From: Arctopsyche grandis
Taxonomy: Eukaryota; Arthropoda; Insecta; Trichoptera; Hydropsychidae
Length of the DNA stretch: 64,000 nt
Assembly (NCBI RefSeq): GCF_051622035.1
Contig: NC_135365.1
Span: 6,603,501-6,667,500, forward strand
Reading direction: 5' to 3'
Shown here: piece after piece, positions 11,413 through 24,628 of the stretch
How positions within the stretch are numbered: position 1 is the first letter of the stretch
How the letters are laid out: every line of letters begins with the position of its first letter
Position numbers and translations under genes: made by a program
The notes under the pieces: generated by a model
Told to the model about the DNA's origin: nothing
Seen by the model: the letters and a program-made list of their open reading frames with translations, nothing else
Databases searched by the model: none

Positions 11413-11979
11413 TTATATGGAGCAATGCATACATATGTATATCGTTTGAATAATGATCATGGCTTAGTTTATAGGTAATATTCCAAAATCTTTGGAATAT
11501 AAGTGAACCAATGTATTTTGTATTTTAAGCAGCTTGTAAATTATATTTTTCAAATAACCTCAAATAAATAGTCAAAACGAGTTGAATTTGTCTCTGTTTT
11601 TGGAAAAACAATCATTAAACTTTGAATTTACATCTATCAAACGATAGTTTGATGCCTTTGGGGGATGTTGCGCTGTCTTGTTAAAACCAGAGCTAATTTA
11701 CATCCATTTAATTCAATTTGGGTTAAAAAATTCGGAAATTATATTTAAAATGCCAGTAAAGGTTGAAAAAAATTTGAATCAAATTTTGAGAAATCAAATT
11801 TTGAACTTTCGACTGAATACCTTGCAATGAAAAAATATAAGAAAAAAAATCATTTATCTTCAAACGTTGATCATATATGTATGTATGTTATGTAAATAAA
11901 ATAGGCCTGTTTAGCATTTTTAGGTCACTAGGCCATATTACAACTTTTGGGCATCTCGGTGGCCGCAAAATATTTTTCC
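11413..11979. other. unassigned AT-rich spacer
   Basis: No coding or repeat signal was recognised. Confidence 0.5.
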
Positions 11980-11983
11980 TTAA

Positions 11984-12193
11984 CCCTTTGCCCGCGTCAA
12001 CTTTCGCGGCACTTTTTTAGTGAATTTATAAATTGGATTTCGACCATAAATATTATATGTACTGTCAGATTTATTCAAGTCACCCCAAATATGTCAATTG
12101 ACACCTGAATTATTTTTTAAATATTGAATTTCAGCATTCTTGTTACTGCCATTTTACGCATGACTTCTATAGCGGTCATCCGCGGGCAAAGGT
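11984..12193. mobile_element. TTAA-flanked MITE (piggyBac-like)
   Basis: The termini CCCTTTGCCCGCG and CGCGGGCAAAGG are inverted repeats, with TTAA on the left (11980-11983) and on the right (12194-12197). This is the target of piggyBac-type transposases. A partial reversed copy lies at 30919-31115. Confidence 0.8.
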
Positions 12194-12198
12194 TTAAG

Positions 12199-13730
12199 GA
12201 AGGCGAAGAGTTATATTAATTTAATGATGAGGACGATGACTTAAGGTCTATGTATATTATCTAGCACTGCACGTCAACAGCTCGGAACTCCACGGAAAAG
12301 ACCATTTTTATTCATACTATACGGCACCGCCCGTTTTGGGCATGTTCATTCTTGTTTTGGACGAGTGCAAGGCAAAATCGGCTTACACATGCATTACAGA
12401 GCGCGACGATACGTCGCAATATTGCTTGCATCGTATCGTCGAGTCAATATTATCACAATATGACGTTTCCAAAAATATTCATATGCCACTATAACGTCAC
12501 GTTGGTTCACCATAGTTGCCAAATAAAACGTTTTGCTTGACACGTTATGTTGAAATATATTGCTGAATAATATGAATACATTCTGTCGGCTACTGTTGTT
12601 ATTTCTACGCCACGTACACATTACGGAACATATAAATGTGTTCATTATAGAATATTTTTCGTACTATTGTTTACGTGCAGTTTCAGTAAGTCAGCTTGAG
12701 CTGACTGTATTGTACCTTCATAGGTACTTAAAATACATTATATAAAAAATAAGTAGACATAATTTTAATATCAATATTTATATTAATTGTTTAATATACT
12801 TCCACTCTTCCACTATTCATTGGTATATTTTGTGCCCTCAGTGGTGTTCCTGTTCACTACGAACTGTCAATCTGTGTTAGTGTATTATTATAATCAAATG
12901 GCCAACATCTATCGCATGACCAACGACTGTAGCGTTGGCCCCCTATGTAAGGATAGTACCCATAAGCTTTTATCTTGAAAATTGAAAAGCACAATAGCCA
13001 TAGGGCAAAACAAAAAGGTTCAATGGTTTCCGAGCGGATTTAGCCAGCTGTGGAGTTCGTTACGGCACTATATCACGAGTGAGCGAATAGCGACCAGTGG
13101 CTAAATGGCGCGACAAATGGACGCCAATTATTTTCGAGTGTGCAAAAGCATGCGAAATTCGCATAGGAATATTTATTGCGTGTAACGTCCGTCTGTATAT
13201 TGCGCTATAAATACTGGGACGGTTAATAAATCGGATGAGAGTAACTAACTGCGAACTCGATGTAACGAATTTTTACGGCGATAAATACATAGACAATATG
13301 CGCTGCCACTAGATCGTCAAATTAATCGAAGACTATCAAGCGTAATTTAAATTTTAACCATTTTGACCAATCACATGCATGTTGTAATATGAGACACTGA
13401 GCCTCTGAAGAAAGAATTTGGTCATATTATCTAGTTTGTAGGGAACGCTTATCCAAACTGAGTCGTTCCTATTATCATTAGACTTTTTTCTACCGATTTA
13501 TGAAAATAGTGTTGTGTAGTGGTGAGGGTTCTTTTCAACTGTTGATGATTTTTTATTCTTTGTTGCTCTGCCCATCTTGGATCCCACTTCTGACACCAGT
13601 GTTGCGTACGGGTGTGTTCGGGATCCAAACAAAAAACCAAAGTCGTTTTACAGCATTTATTGGTCTGCATCAGGAAGTCCAAACAGTAGATCCAAAAGTA
13701 TTGGATCTGCTGTTTGTATACGGTCAGTTA
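12199..13730. other. unassigned; one palindrome and one promoter-like word
   Basis: A hairpin with arms CGACGATACG and CGTATCGTCG lies at about 12400-12441. The stretch 13050-13280 has a CTATAAATAC TATA-like word (13204) and AATAAA (13226), reminiscent of an LTR, but no ends were found. A small palindrome around ATCCAAAAGTATTGGAT sits at about 13690-13707. No gene is recognised. Confidence 0.35.
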
Positions 13731-13732
13731 AT

Positions 13733-14701
13733 TTGGTGTGTCTTGTCTAGGGTTCCACGACATAAGGTCCAATGCTATAAGATCCAACGACAAGGGCACC
13801 ACGAAAGAAGATCCACCCGTTAGAATGCCCACCTGCTAAGTGATCCAGACAATAAAAAGCCCAGATGATAAAACGTCCAACCGAAAATCGTCCACCCTGT
13901 TAAAGGTCCAGCCACAAAAAGTCCGAAAACAAAATATAAAACATAGATAAAGTAATAATGTTTAATAAAACGCTCCATATTTACATAAATGCGAATACAT
14001 TTATTTGATACTCTTTGTGCCTTGAAATATTACGCAAGCAGGGTTTCTCAACTAAGACCGCAAACATTTATTTTTAAGCAGGGTTTCTTGCTGCCCGGTT
14101 TAGAAACCCTGCTTAAAAATAAATGTTTGCGGTCTTAGTTGAAAAACCCTGCTTGCGTAATATTTCAAGGCACAAAGATTATCAAATAAATTTATTCGCA
14201 TTTATGAAATTATCATGTAGATATGGCCGACAATTTCAATACAGTAATTATTTTCGAAAACGCATTTAAAACTTATTGAAAAAATTGATTTTGCGCTGAA
14301 TAGATTGGCAGCACCTGACTCGATGTCAGGTGCTGCAATGATTTAATCTTACATTATTATTTCATTCGGAAATTAATTAAAAAAATTTAAACCCGCCGAG
14401 TTTTCAATCTATGTAGAGTATCGAGTCAAATTGACTCGATATCCGATTTATGTAAATATGGAGCGTTTTATTAAACATTATTACTTTATCTATGTTTTAT
14501 ATTTTGTTTTCGGACTTTTTGTGGCTGGACCTTTAACAGGGTGGACGATTTTCGGTTGGACGTTTTATCATCTGGGCTTTTTATTGTCTGGATCACTTAG
14601 CAGGTGGGCATTCTAACGGGTGGATCTTCTTTCGTGGTGCCCTTGTCGTTGGATCTTATAGCATTGGACCTTATGTCGTGACACGCTTGTCTAGACACCC
14701 A
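13733..14701. mobile_element. foldback element with ~250-bp arms, 16-bp subterminal repeats and a nested palindrome
   Basis: The left arm (13745-13992) and right arm (14447-14695) are inverted copies. Each arm is a degenerate array of units beginning TCCA spaced 13-16 bp. Between them, 13981-14091 and 14102-14210 form a second long palindrome. A 12-bp hairpin GCAGCACCTGAC/GTCAGGTGCTGC lies at 14310-14338, and ATCGAGTCAAATTGACTCGAT at 14419-14439. The right end is TTGTCTAGACACC. No transposase. Superfamily unknown. Confidence 0.75.
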
Positions 14702-15725
14702 TGAAACATGTCTCTCCACTTGGACAGGTATCCGAGTCTGAACTTGTCTCAACTTCTCCACACGATACAATATGCTAAATTTTAAATAAAAATTTTATAA
14801 GCTGGAGAGTGTTAGATGTGTCAAGGGTTTTCCGAACATATACAATTTATTTAAAGGGAACAATTATATTTATATCGATCTTTTAATATGTATTTCAAAG
14901 AAATCCACCAATTTTACATAATAGACGTAGAGGTAACAAGAGGTCGAGAAAAAGCTTCTGCTTGTTCAAATTAAATATGGAAAGAAATTGAAGAGCCACT
15001 ATCAAAAAGTATATTTTTTGATAATTAAGAGTGACTCATCATTATAGGGCGGATGGTAATAAACGTTTTAACAGTGTTGAATGCAAGAGAGTAGTAAACA
15101 TGTTTTTCTACTAAGTTAACAATAGTCATAACTGCATGTACTCGGAAGAAAAGGGAATAAATATATAGGTCGATTTAAGAAGTCGAACCACGAGCCTCTA
15201 TGTCACGTATTCAATACTCCACCTACGGTATGAATTCGCGAATATTCTAAGCTTGTCGACGTTTCACTTAGCGGATTCGAAATGACGATAGCGATATTTT
15301 CCGGATCAAAGGATCGTCGTGGCCACCTTTTCCTTGTCCGTTGTTGTCAGGGGCGTCTCGTGACGAGGGTAGTATTCGTTCAGGTATTTTCGCGCAAAAA
15401 TGTGACGTCCATTGGATGTGTCCTATAATCGATCAGCGATTTGCAAGAAGGCTTCCGGCTCGTCGTGAATTTTGCTCGCTTCGGTCTCATTAGTTTAAAG
15501 TATATACATATATATGTATGCATAATAAGTTTAATGTCAAATTCAAGGTACACGATTTAATAGGGCTCACTCTAGAAATGAATATGCCACTGTAAAAGTT
15601 TTCCACGCACGGAAACGCAAGGCGCACACGGAGACACAACTGCATGCACGAACACACACGGAGACACACCTGCGATTGTTTAGGGTCTCTGTGTAATGCG
15701 TCTCGTATCTCAACGTGTTTTTGAG
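14702..15725. other. unassigned sequence
   Basis: No coding similarity or repeat ends were recognised. 15640-15680 has a run of CACACGGAGACACA words. Confidence 0.5.
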
Positions 15726-15929
15726 GGTAATTGGATTATTAGTCACATTGCGATCGCCCAAATGACAATTTTTGCCATGAAAATCGCGAATACGGAATAT
15801 TTGGAACTCGAGTTCTCGTTAGGATGATAGTTATCGTTAGTATGATGTACTTTTCGGCTGCCAGATGTTCCGTTATAGAGATTTTAGTGACTTTTGAGCG
15901 AGCGCTTTGTGACCAATAATCACCGAACC
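15726..15929. mobile_element. 204-bp hAT-type MITE, copy 2
   Basis: Homologous end to end with 8035-8238, of the same length and ends (GGTAATTGG...CCGAACC). The flanking octamers TTTTTGAG and GTTTCAAG match at five of eight positions, consistent with an aged duplication. Confidence 0.8.
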
Positions 15930-16114
15930 GTTTCAAGTTTCGAGTTCAAGTTTGCCTACTGGCAAACAGGACATCGAGACAAGTTCTCATATTAATTTGT
16001 CGTCGGGCATGCCTTGTTTCTTTACGTGTCTTTATTATATTATTATTTTAATATCTCTACCCATGATTCCATTACTGTTGGATATATATGGTATTAAACG
16101 TGTACATATATACA

Positions 16115-16385
16115 TTTTAAATCATATTCAAATATTGGTGACTAGTAGTAGGTAAGAAGGTTTTGACTATTTGATGAGAAACCGTGTCAACACTGAAATC
16201 AGATAAATTGGCAAACTCTGATAGGAAACGATTGACTTCATAAATATCCAAGTCTGACCAGGAGCACTGCAGAAATACGGTAGAATACAGAAATACAATA
16301 AATTATTTACATTCGAGGTCAAACCAGGGCTTGGGCCTGGGAACTCCATGGTTAGCACTAACTTAACCACCGAGCTATACTGCTG
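16115..16385 (-). mobile_element. tRNA-derived SINE, partial
   Basis: The tRNA-like head is at the right (A-box region TAGCTCGGTGGTTAAG near 16370 on the minus strand), followed by the family body with CAAACTCTGATAGGAAACGA. The 3' hairpin and tail are missing. Confidence 0.7.
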
Positions 16386-16669
16386 AATTATTTGAAGGGG
16401 CTATAAGATAAAGTTTAGTATGTCTGCATTAATGATTGGCTCTATCCTTGGAAATACAGTATTGCTGTCCTTGTGGACTTATTTTATAGAGGTCGACAGT
16501 TTTCTGATTTTTATAATAGAAGATTAGACTTGCTTTTGCTTTTTAGACAAAAAAAATGGTTCACTAATGTCAATTACTACTGTAAATTATTCTCTTTTTG
16601 TTCTCTTGATTTTTTACTTACCTCTTATACAGTTCACATGGTTTTCGTATCAGTGGTCATTTTTTATAT

Positions 16670-16990
16670 CTCTTATCTCTTATCCGATCGTTTTCATACT
16701 TTGCCATATTGCTCATTTTGGTCATCAATATACGTAAATGTATCGTCTGCCATTACGTTGGAGATAAAATATCGTATACAATGCGTAACAAATATTCAGA
16801 ATCTCGGATACGGTGACGTTTATGACGGTACGTAAGGCTACCATAATCTATCTTTAACCTTTTCGCCTTGATATGCTATTTCAGATTTTAATTGTTTAAA
16901 CGCCTATAATTCACTCTATATTTTATAAAATTTGCTCTATAGGTTCTCGTTATCTCTAATATTTAAATATTTATAGTTTTAACTCTCATA
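16670..16990 (+). repeat. dispersed repeat family R, plus copy
   Basis: It contains CTTATCCGATCGTTTTCATA, GCTCATTTTGGTCATCAATA, and then the segment CAGATTTTAATTGTTTAAAC. The overlapping 120-codon frame is not conserved between copies. Confidence 0.7.
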
Positions 16991-17264
16991 TGTATATATA
17001 AATTTCAAATTTGGCGTCTAGCTTCATGTAATGTAATACACGATATATATTGATTTTTGGCCAAATATGTCAAATCTGACATTTCACGGCTAAAAGTATA
17101 TCTCTTCACGGAGTTTTATCTGCGAGATAAGTATTCAATAAGAAGTTATGTTGTATCTAATTGTTAATATGATTTACAATAAGCTTACATACATTTAGTT
17201 TTTTACAATAAGCTTACATACATACAATTATTAAGTATCTATTGTTATTTTAAAAACACCAATC

Positions 17265-17601
17265 CAAAGTCATAATTGCGTAATTAAAATTTTATTATTT
17301 TCGCAATTTTTTACATAAAGTATCGTTTTATAAAATATTGTGCACTGTTCCAGCTAATTTGTATTATTATTATTATCTTATATATAAAACCGAAATGGTG
17401 CCTGTAATTTGTTTCTATTTGGCTGTCATCAATGTCGTTTCTGATTGGCTGGATTGGCCAAAGGCGTTTGTGATTGGTCGGTCGTTAAATAATATTATTT
17501 TTTTTCGATTCAAATAAATTTAATAAAAAAACAAATGAAGATGTTTTTCATGGTTTTAATTTAATTTCCATTTACCGAGCGAAGCCGGGTAGCACCACTA
17601 G
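17265..17601 (+). mobile_element. Helitron-like element with an upstream shared segment
   Basis: The core runs from TCTTATATATAAAACCG (17376, preceded by A) to GCGAAGCCGGGTAGCACCACTAG (ending 17601, followed by T). It includes GATTGGCTG words. About 110 bp upstream is also shared with the minus copy at 43415-43722, suggesting a longer or tandem unit. Confidence 0.7.
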
Positions 17602-18289
17602 TATAGAATAAAAATACTTCACATTTGTTTTGATTTAATATGTATCTGCTAAAACAGCAACAAGTCATGCTCATAATCACAGACTTATTCCCACATTATG
17701 CGTGTATGTGGGTATTGTGACGTTGTTTGATTGCTAGGATGAAACTATTTGTAGGTGCAGGATGATGTTGTTAAGCATTTGATTGGCAATATGCTTGTTG
17801 AATGGTGGGGTTTTAGCTACCGGTCTGATGTAATGGAATTAGCATGCTAACATCCTAGCGAGAAATGACTTTACCGCAACCAATTCCGTAGAAAATTGAG
17901 GTGGCAACTGGCGTTAGAGCTTCTGAACGCAATTTGCAACTACTAGGCTCCATATGTACATATACTAAGGTGAAGGTGTATATTGACACTACACATGTAT
18001 GCTGGTTATGTTCACACATGTGAGTCAAAATTTAATCCGTTTTAAAATGTTCAGAGAGGGTGGAGGGATGTAACTTCATGTGGGAGAGGAAGGAAGGAAA
18101 ATACCTACAGCAATTCATCTGGGTGGTGTGAATGCATGATGTCATAAAAGCAGGTTTTTAATAGAATGAGGTTCACTACTTGGTTTAAATATGAAATGTG
18201 TCTTTATTTTCCTGCACTGTTATTTTGGTCTGTTTTATTTATATATGTGTTTGTCCAGCATGTGGTTGTTTTAATCTTTAGATCTATGC
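17602..18289. other. unassigned sequence
   Basis: No gene or recognisable element. Confidence 0.5.
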
Positions 18290-18527
18290 AGAATAGAATA
18301 GTGGTTAGCATATAATGCTTTGAACAAAGTAGTCACGGGTCCAAATCCCACTGGTTTCTGCCGGCCAGACCTTGGGTATGTGACTCCAGGTCGATCGTTT
18401 CCTATCAGAGTTTGCCAATTTATACGATTTTCACTAAAACGGCTCCAACAAACTGGCCACCTTACCCATTTTTTCGCAAATTTCGCCGAATTGTATAAAA
18501 TGCTGAAAATTAACAAATTTGACCATA
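18290..18527 (+). mobile_element. tRNA-derived SINE, plus strand, 3' truncated
   Basis: The head has GTGGTTAGCA and a degenerate B box (GGTCCAAATCC), then the body in forward orientation (GATCGTTTCCTATCAGAGTT). It meets the tail of the next, oppositely oriented SINE. Confidence 0.75.
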
Positions 18528-18985
18528 TTTTATTTATTTATTTTATTTTATTTTATTGTCACAAATCAATACACACTCGCCATTACAGATTTGCTCCAAT
18601 GCGACGGGTGTACGTTAATGAAATACATGAACAATCAGAAATCAGAAATACAGTAATACATACATATACAATCAGAATATATATAGAATATAACAATTAA
18701 TCAGAAATAATAATCATAGTGACATCTATGGATTTCAGATTACTGTGTATAATTAATACAAATTATACACAGGCAGATTTTTGTGACAACAGGATTAGAT
18801 TTAATACCAATTTTCAGGAACCGTTTCAGCAATGATCAGATAAAATTGGCAAACTCTGATAGAGAAACGATCGATTTGGAGTCACAAAACCCCCAAATCT
18901 AACCAGCAGTGGCGAGGACACGAACCTATGACCTCAGTGATGCTAAATATATACGCTATCACTAAGCCAAACTGCTGGCTATATA
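18528..18985 (-). mobile_element. tRNA-derived SINE, full length
   Basis: The order on the minus strand is: head at about 18985, body, GACATCTATGG (18721), 3' hairpin with arms ACACTCG and CGGGTGT (18571-18611, G-U tolerant), then a TTTTA-type tail at 18528-18555. Confidence 0.75.
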
Positions 18986-19067
18986 TATATATCTTTGAGG
19001 ATGTTAATTAATATGTATTTACTGTGTATAATACTAATAATACTTGTATCAAATGTACAATGTTTCT

Positions 19068-19137
19068 GACCAGGAAGGCGCATTGGGGTTAATTGTTAGA
19101 CCCTCCTGGTATAAATTAAAAATAAATAAATTATTAA
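19068..19137 (+). mobile_element. 3' end of a LINE/SINE (hairpin plus tail)
   Basis: ACCAGGAAGGCGC ... CCTCCTGGT followed by an A/T-rich AAATAAATAA tail is the terminal hairpin in forward orientation. Its body is missing. Confidence 0.65.
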
Positions 19138-21439
19138 ATTATAAAATATGATGACTGAGATCAGCGGTGGCTCTACTTTAAGGGCAACAAATAATTTTTG
19201 TATATTGTTGGTGTATTGTCAAGAGTCAACAAGTGTTTGTTAATCCCGCTCACCATGCGGCGAACAGAACTGGTTCGTAATCTTTCGTGGTCCCGTTGTC
19301 TCCAGCTTCAGTTCACCTGCGTCTATATATTGCGAGTGGTACTGTGAATCTTTTTAGTGGATCTTTTTCAACGATCGGCTCGCTTTGTGTAGAAACGCTT
19401 CCTCATTTCAATCTCGCTAACAGCCGCGACTGAGAGGCTTCTGTACTAAGCAGTTGATTCAATGGCAGCCTCTTAACTAAACATTTGTGTATCTTTGCTG
19501 GGAAATATTTAAGAATGGCTGAACTCCTTGCGATCTATAATAAAATTAGATGTACTTTTGTCTTTCTAAAAGATAAAATGAATATCACGAAGGCTGGTCG
19601 ATATCCTGCAGCCCATTTTAAAGATTTTTTCAATCGATTCAAACAAAAGCAATATTCAATATATTTTCTGTGCTAGTTTTATACCTATGTAAGTATACTC
19701 AGCAGGGCCAAGTTTTATTGGTTCTACAGCGTGTTTGCTCTGGCCCGAGGCTCTCTAATGCGTTATGAGGGTTGATGGTATCAATATTGCTCTGGGCCAA
19801 GAATAACACGATATAGACGTCAGGTCAGGAAGCAATCACGGTGTTGTCTTGTCGTCAGTCAAGGGCCACAAGACAGACCCAAACACGGCAGCTTTGTGTG
19901 TTTGCTCAGTGTGTGTATTCAGCTATCTGCCTGCTCCTCCGTCCCTTTGCCCTGTGTGAAATCCCTTCTAGAAACTAGACACGATTATACATTGTTTGAA
20001 CTAATAATAACCCCTTCAATTAAACTTGACGTTATCCTTGAAATTCAACTTAAACGGAAAGGAAACTTTGTGTGCGAAAATTGCAAAATGCTTGTAGATA
20101 TTCGAAACCGCCACTGAGGTCTCTTAAGGGAATCCCTCCGATGAAACTTCGATTGGTAACTTTTCATTAGGCACCTTGTCTCATCGATTTTCTTTGGGTC
20201 TCTTGAAATACTAGTTGTTGTGCTTTGACCTTACAATGTTTAGGAACAAGGGTCATAACATAAATTACTTTCCGTTGCCATTTTGAGTCAGAAGCCTTTT
20301 GTGCCGTTTCTTTCACTAAGGAAAAACTTTTAATCGTTGCATTTTCGGAAGTTTTACGCCTATTATATTTTTTTGAAGCATGAAATTTTGTTCATTTTTC
20401 ACAACTTTGGTTGATCGATTGAGATAATTCATTTAAGGAATAGAATTTCAATTTCAAGGAATACAATTTTATATGTAATGCAATGATAAAATATTTACTC
20501 ATGTATGCAAAATACACTTACAAATATATAATTAATTACGCTTAGTAGAAGGTCATACAAACGTTGGCTGCCACTATTTATAAATACATTGAAAGTTTTT
20601 GACCAATCAAGGGGACTTTCTTTTTCTTTGTTTGCAAAGTCCTTTGTTTCCAATAAGTTCATTAATCAAATCATAAGTTAGTAATTGTTTCAATTATTTC
20701 ACAAGTTTATTAATCGAATCAATAGCCAGCGTAGTATTTTTTAGTATATGGCAGAAAAGTTGAATATTATGAACTATTCCATGCTATGTTGTGTTCTCAG
20801 TACTATTTATGTCCGTTTGTATTAGCTTCAATACTGGAGAACTATGGATGAAATATAAGTGGGAAACAATGAAGAGGACAAAGGTAAAATACAACATCTG
20901 CTACCATGCTCTCTTCGAGCTATTAAGGGTAGTAGATGTTTGTAGAAGAGCATCACATTGAGGCCATTCTCAGCACAAGAGTGGCCTCCCTACGTCGTCG
21001 TGTATTTTTATCGTCAAATTGTGTTCTTGCAGCAGCGTCTTCTCATTTCCGATCATCACTGTATGTTCGGTGAATGGAACTACTTCACCGACAGCCATTA
21101 ACTTTCAAATGATTAATTAATTACTAATATATTTATTATTGTTGAATATTATTATTATATTTACATATATTATTATATAATTATATTATATTATGTTTAT
21201 TTTATCATTCATATGTATTATCTACATATATATTATACTATTATGGACGGTGGTGACTGCCCTATCGTTTGGAATAAAAAGTTATTGTTATTTTTAACCG
21301 TTATATTTACCAAATTTGAATATTCAAAGTCAATGGTTTGATTAGTGAATTAAAATCGTATATGAGAATGTATTAAAGCTTGTAATTAATAATAAGTTTA
21401 CATGAGATGAGAGTAAATAAGAGTGAAAAAGTTACTTTT
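19138..21439. other. unassigned; possible LINE 3' remnant
   Basis: 19200-20120 is GC-richer but gave no recognisable protein. Around 20880-21110 one frame reads HIEAILSTRVASLRRRVF with later breaks, followed by an AT-rich tail; it may be the C-terminal end of an old LINE ORF. That call is weak. Confidence 0.25.
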
Positions 21440-21700
21440 AGTACTGATTTGCAAAGGGGTGGTAGAATGCCGCGTATGGATAGGTAGCTGTCATCGCTTC
21501 GATGACACAAGATTCCGATGTTTGTTAATGATTAAACTTCTCTAATTTCACGTTGGAAACAATAGCATACTTCAACGCTAGCTAACCCCCAAATAATATA
21601 ATACCTCGGTAATATAATAAAGCGAACTAGAGTGAAAGTGGCTCAAATCAGATCACAAATTGTTGTTGGGCAGGAATTTCATTAACCTAATAAAAATGAA
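21440..21700 (+). repeat. dispersed repeat family Q, copy 1
   Basis: It aligns with 25200-25450 over about 250 bp (shared TGTCATCGC, CGATGACA-like and GATTCCGATGT-like words, then GTGAAAGTGGCTCAAATC against GTGGAAATGGTTCAAAATC). Class unknown. Confidence 0.5.
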
Positions 21701-21819
21701 ATATATTTTTTAAAATTTTTTTATTTTAAAATATGTGCATTAAAATTTATATTTTTACTACGGTGCCATCACAGGTTGCAGCATACATTAAACTTGTAGA
21801 TACATATGTATATATATTT

Positions 21820-22075
21820 TTGAAATTATATTAAATTTTGTTGACAAATAGGCAGTAGGTGGCCAATTTGGTGAGGAACCGTTTCAATAATGTAATCTGA
21901 TAACTCGGAAAACACTAATCGACCCGGAGTCACAAATGATCAAGTCTGACCAGCAGCACTGCAGAAATACTCCAAGTAAACTCTTTGCAATCGAGGTCAA
22001 ACCAGTGCTCAAACTGGGGGCCTTTAGGCGGTTAACATTAACGCAACCATTGAGTTATGCTGTAGGCTATGCATG
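21820..22075 (-). mobile_element. tRNA-derived SINE, partial
   Basis: The head lies near 22070 with the body to the left (GTCACAAATGATCAAGTCTG). The 3' hairpin is absent. Confidence 0.7.
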
Positions 22076-23389
22076 TACGGAAAATGTAAACGGCTAAGGA
22101 AAATGTAAAACGCTATTCACACTGAAATATGCAATTTATAGTGTGTTTTTCGAAAAGCGACCTATTAGCCTATAGCCTAAAGCCTATTCTTATCTCTGTC
22201 AACTGTCTATAATATAATCGATAACTTATTGAGGTTTATAGAAAGTAATTGAAATACATACTACATTTTATAGTGTACTCTTGGAAAGCGACGATATCAA
22301 GCCCTGTTCTTTTTTATTTCAACTGTTTAAATACTCTCAACGAGCTTGTTTAGAGTTTTACATCTACTTGAAGGTACATACATATGTACATGTGTAAATA
22401 ACGAAAACTTTATTTTATAGAATGTGTATATGAAATGTCCTTTGACCTTCTCTTTTCTCGCACAGAAGGTTTGAAGTATATACATATGTCGGTCCGCCCA
22501 GTATTTATGACACAAAGGCGCACGCCAGCGAAGCATTTCCCTTTGTAATTTTCCTTTTCAATTACAATCGAAAGTTTTCTTTTTAGCTAGTGCAAACAGG
22601 AAAAGAAAAAACAAAGACAGGGGACACACAAACAAGTATATAACGAGCCGAAGAATGAGAATGACAGCTCATATCCCGGTACGCGAAACTCGTTCCGGTT
22701 TTCCACACACTGTCATCACTCGGGAAAATCATAAATTTATATTATATATAATATGAAATAAGATCTAGATTGCGTTGACGCATCTTTTATCATTTTTTTT
22801 TGTCCACACCCATATAACTTTTCGTGTCAGGATTTTCACACGTCTGGCTAAGTTTAAGCTTTACGTTATATGTATAACATAACATTTTTACAAAATTATT
22901 ATTTATAAAAAAATAGGACCACTATTGCTGACATATTCGTATGTTTTGATGTATTTAATCTAAAATTATATTATCATTATTCATTTAGTAGGTAGGAAAA
23001 TGTGTTGGAAATTTTATAATACAGATGAGCCGCCAATTTTCAGTTACAAAAACAATATATTTGTTTGATCTAATTCACAAAATTTTATTACTTCTTTATT
23101 TAATTCGATAGGTCCAGAATCTCGGAAAAGCAAAATAAACAAATTGCAGGCCACTAATAATTTTAAATATTGTTAAACGCAAAAATTACATTTAATATTT
23201 GCGAAATATTTCTCGAAATGAAGAAAAGTGGACTTATGCCACTTTCAAATATAACGGCTCATATATTGAATGAATGCATAAGTTCATACCCGATTTTCAT
23301 ATATACCGAACTTATGCAATCTGTATGTATACATATACATATATATTTTTACAAGGTTTATTTTAGGTTCACTTCGCCAATCGGTCTGA
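22076..23389. other. unassigned AT-rich sequence
   Basis: No coding similarity. The ORF at 23170-23487 runs into repeat family R and is not conserved. Confidence 0.5.
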
Positions 23390-23665
23390 AAATATTCCAA
23401 TATTCTTCCGATCGGTTTGAAAAGTTGACATTTTGCGATGTTTGGCCGCCAATAGAGATTTCAATTGCTTCCGCTATTCGATGCTGAAATATAATCGTAA
23501 TAAACACGATTAAGAATCCAACAATTTTGGAGACGATGACAACTAACCATTTGCCTATAACCTTATATGTATGTTTGACTTTCCGCTCCCCACTCGTTTT
23601 GTCAGATTTTAATTACTTCAACGCTTAAAACTATAACTTTTTCACATTATATCTTATAAAATTTA
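23390..23665 (+). repeat. dispersed repeat family R, plus copy (diverged)
   Basis: It contains CCGATCGGTTTGAAAAGTTG, TAATCGTAATAAACACG and GTCAGATTTTAATTACTTC in family order. Confidence 0.6.
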
Positions 23666-24483
23666 CATTATTATTTTATTTTATTCAACTTTAACCTGCA
23701 TATGCTAACTTAAAAGTAATGAGTCAATTATCTTGAATAATTCAATAGTAAATTTTGATTTGTTTTTTGTGGTTATTTTTCAAGGCACTTTATGCTTATT
23801 AAAATGTAAAACAATTGCCAATAGACTTGGCTCACTTGTGCATGGAGAATCTCGTAGATGTATGCATAGTAGGGGTGGTTGTAAATAAATGAATAGTTTA
23901 GCGTGAAAATGCGCGTGAGGGAGTTTGTGTCGCTGTGACGCGCGGTAAATACTCTTTGAAAAGCGTGTTGCGCACGCGAAAAACCGCACAAAACGTGACT
24001 TTTCACCGATGAAAATCTGCGGTGAAAACAATTGCTTGCGCAGGGAACGGATGTGTTCGTTAGTAGAGAGAAAAAAATGGAAAATGCGGTGTGACATCCG
24101 TCGCCGATGTCATTACGCGTGTGCGCCGTCGCGTAGTCTTGAATCGCTATTTTCTTTTTTCCCGTGGCTGTATTGCGGTCAAAGAATAATGAACGTACTC
24201 ACACTTGATAGCGTCGGGGAAAAACTCGGAAAAACCCCACAGGAAAGGGACTGGAAATTGAGTCTATATTCGCGGTGTTATTTCTCGACTTTTCTGTATT
24301 ACACAAAGAGCGAGAGAAACCCCCGGGAAGGACGCGATTATTTTGAATTCTCTAATGCAAGATTTTTTTACATTGTGCATGAGCTTTTCTGCCTAAAATA
24401 TACTACAAATAACACAAAATACTTCATTATAAGCTAGAATCGAACATAAAATTTCGATTACGATAGTATCTTTTTACTTTTTC
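23666..24483. other. unassigned sequence
   Basis: An open frame of 142 codons at 24009-24437 has no recognised motif. Confidence 0.4.
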
Positions 24484-24598
24484 TATGTACGTAGTAACAA
24501 TAGATGAAGTTTTGTGATCATGCAAAAATTCGAACTCGAGATTTTGACTGATTCGAACTAAGAATCGATCACTGATCACGTTTTCATGATCTAGAAAA
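24484..24598 (+). repeat. dispersed repeat P, plus copy
   Basis: About 110 bp containing AATAGATGAAGTTTTGTGAT and GATCACTGATCACGTTTTCA. An inverted copy lies at 59880-59978. Confidence 0.65.
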
Positions 24599-24628
24599 AA
24601 TGTGTGTGTGTGTGTCTGTCTGTGTATT

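Noticed and set aside
13050..13300. Possible LTR with TATA box and AATAAA
   Set aside because: No TG...CA ends, target duplication or second copy could be found, so it is only mentioned as promoter-like.
16473..16835. 120-codon ORF
   Set aside because: It overlaps repeat family R, whose other copies do not keep this frame.
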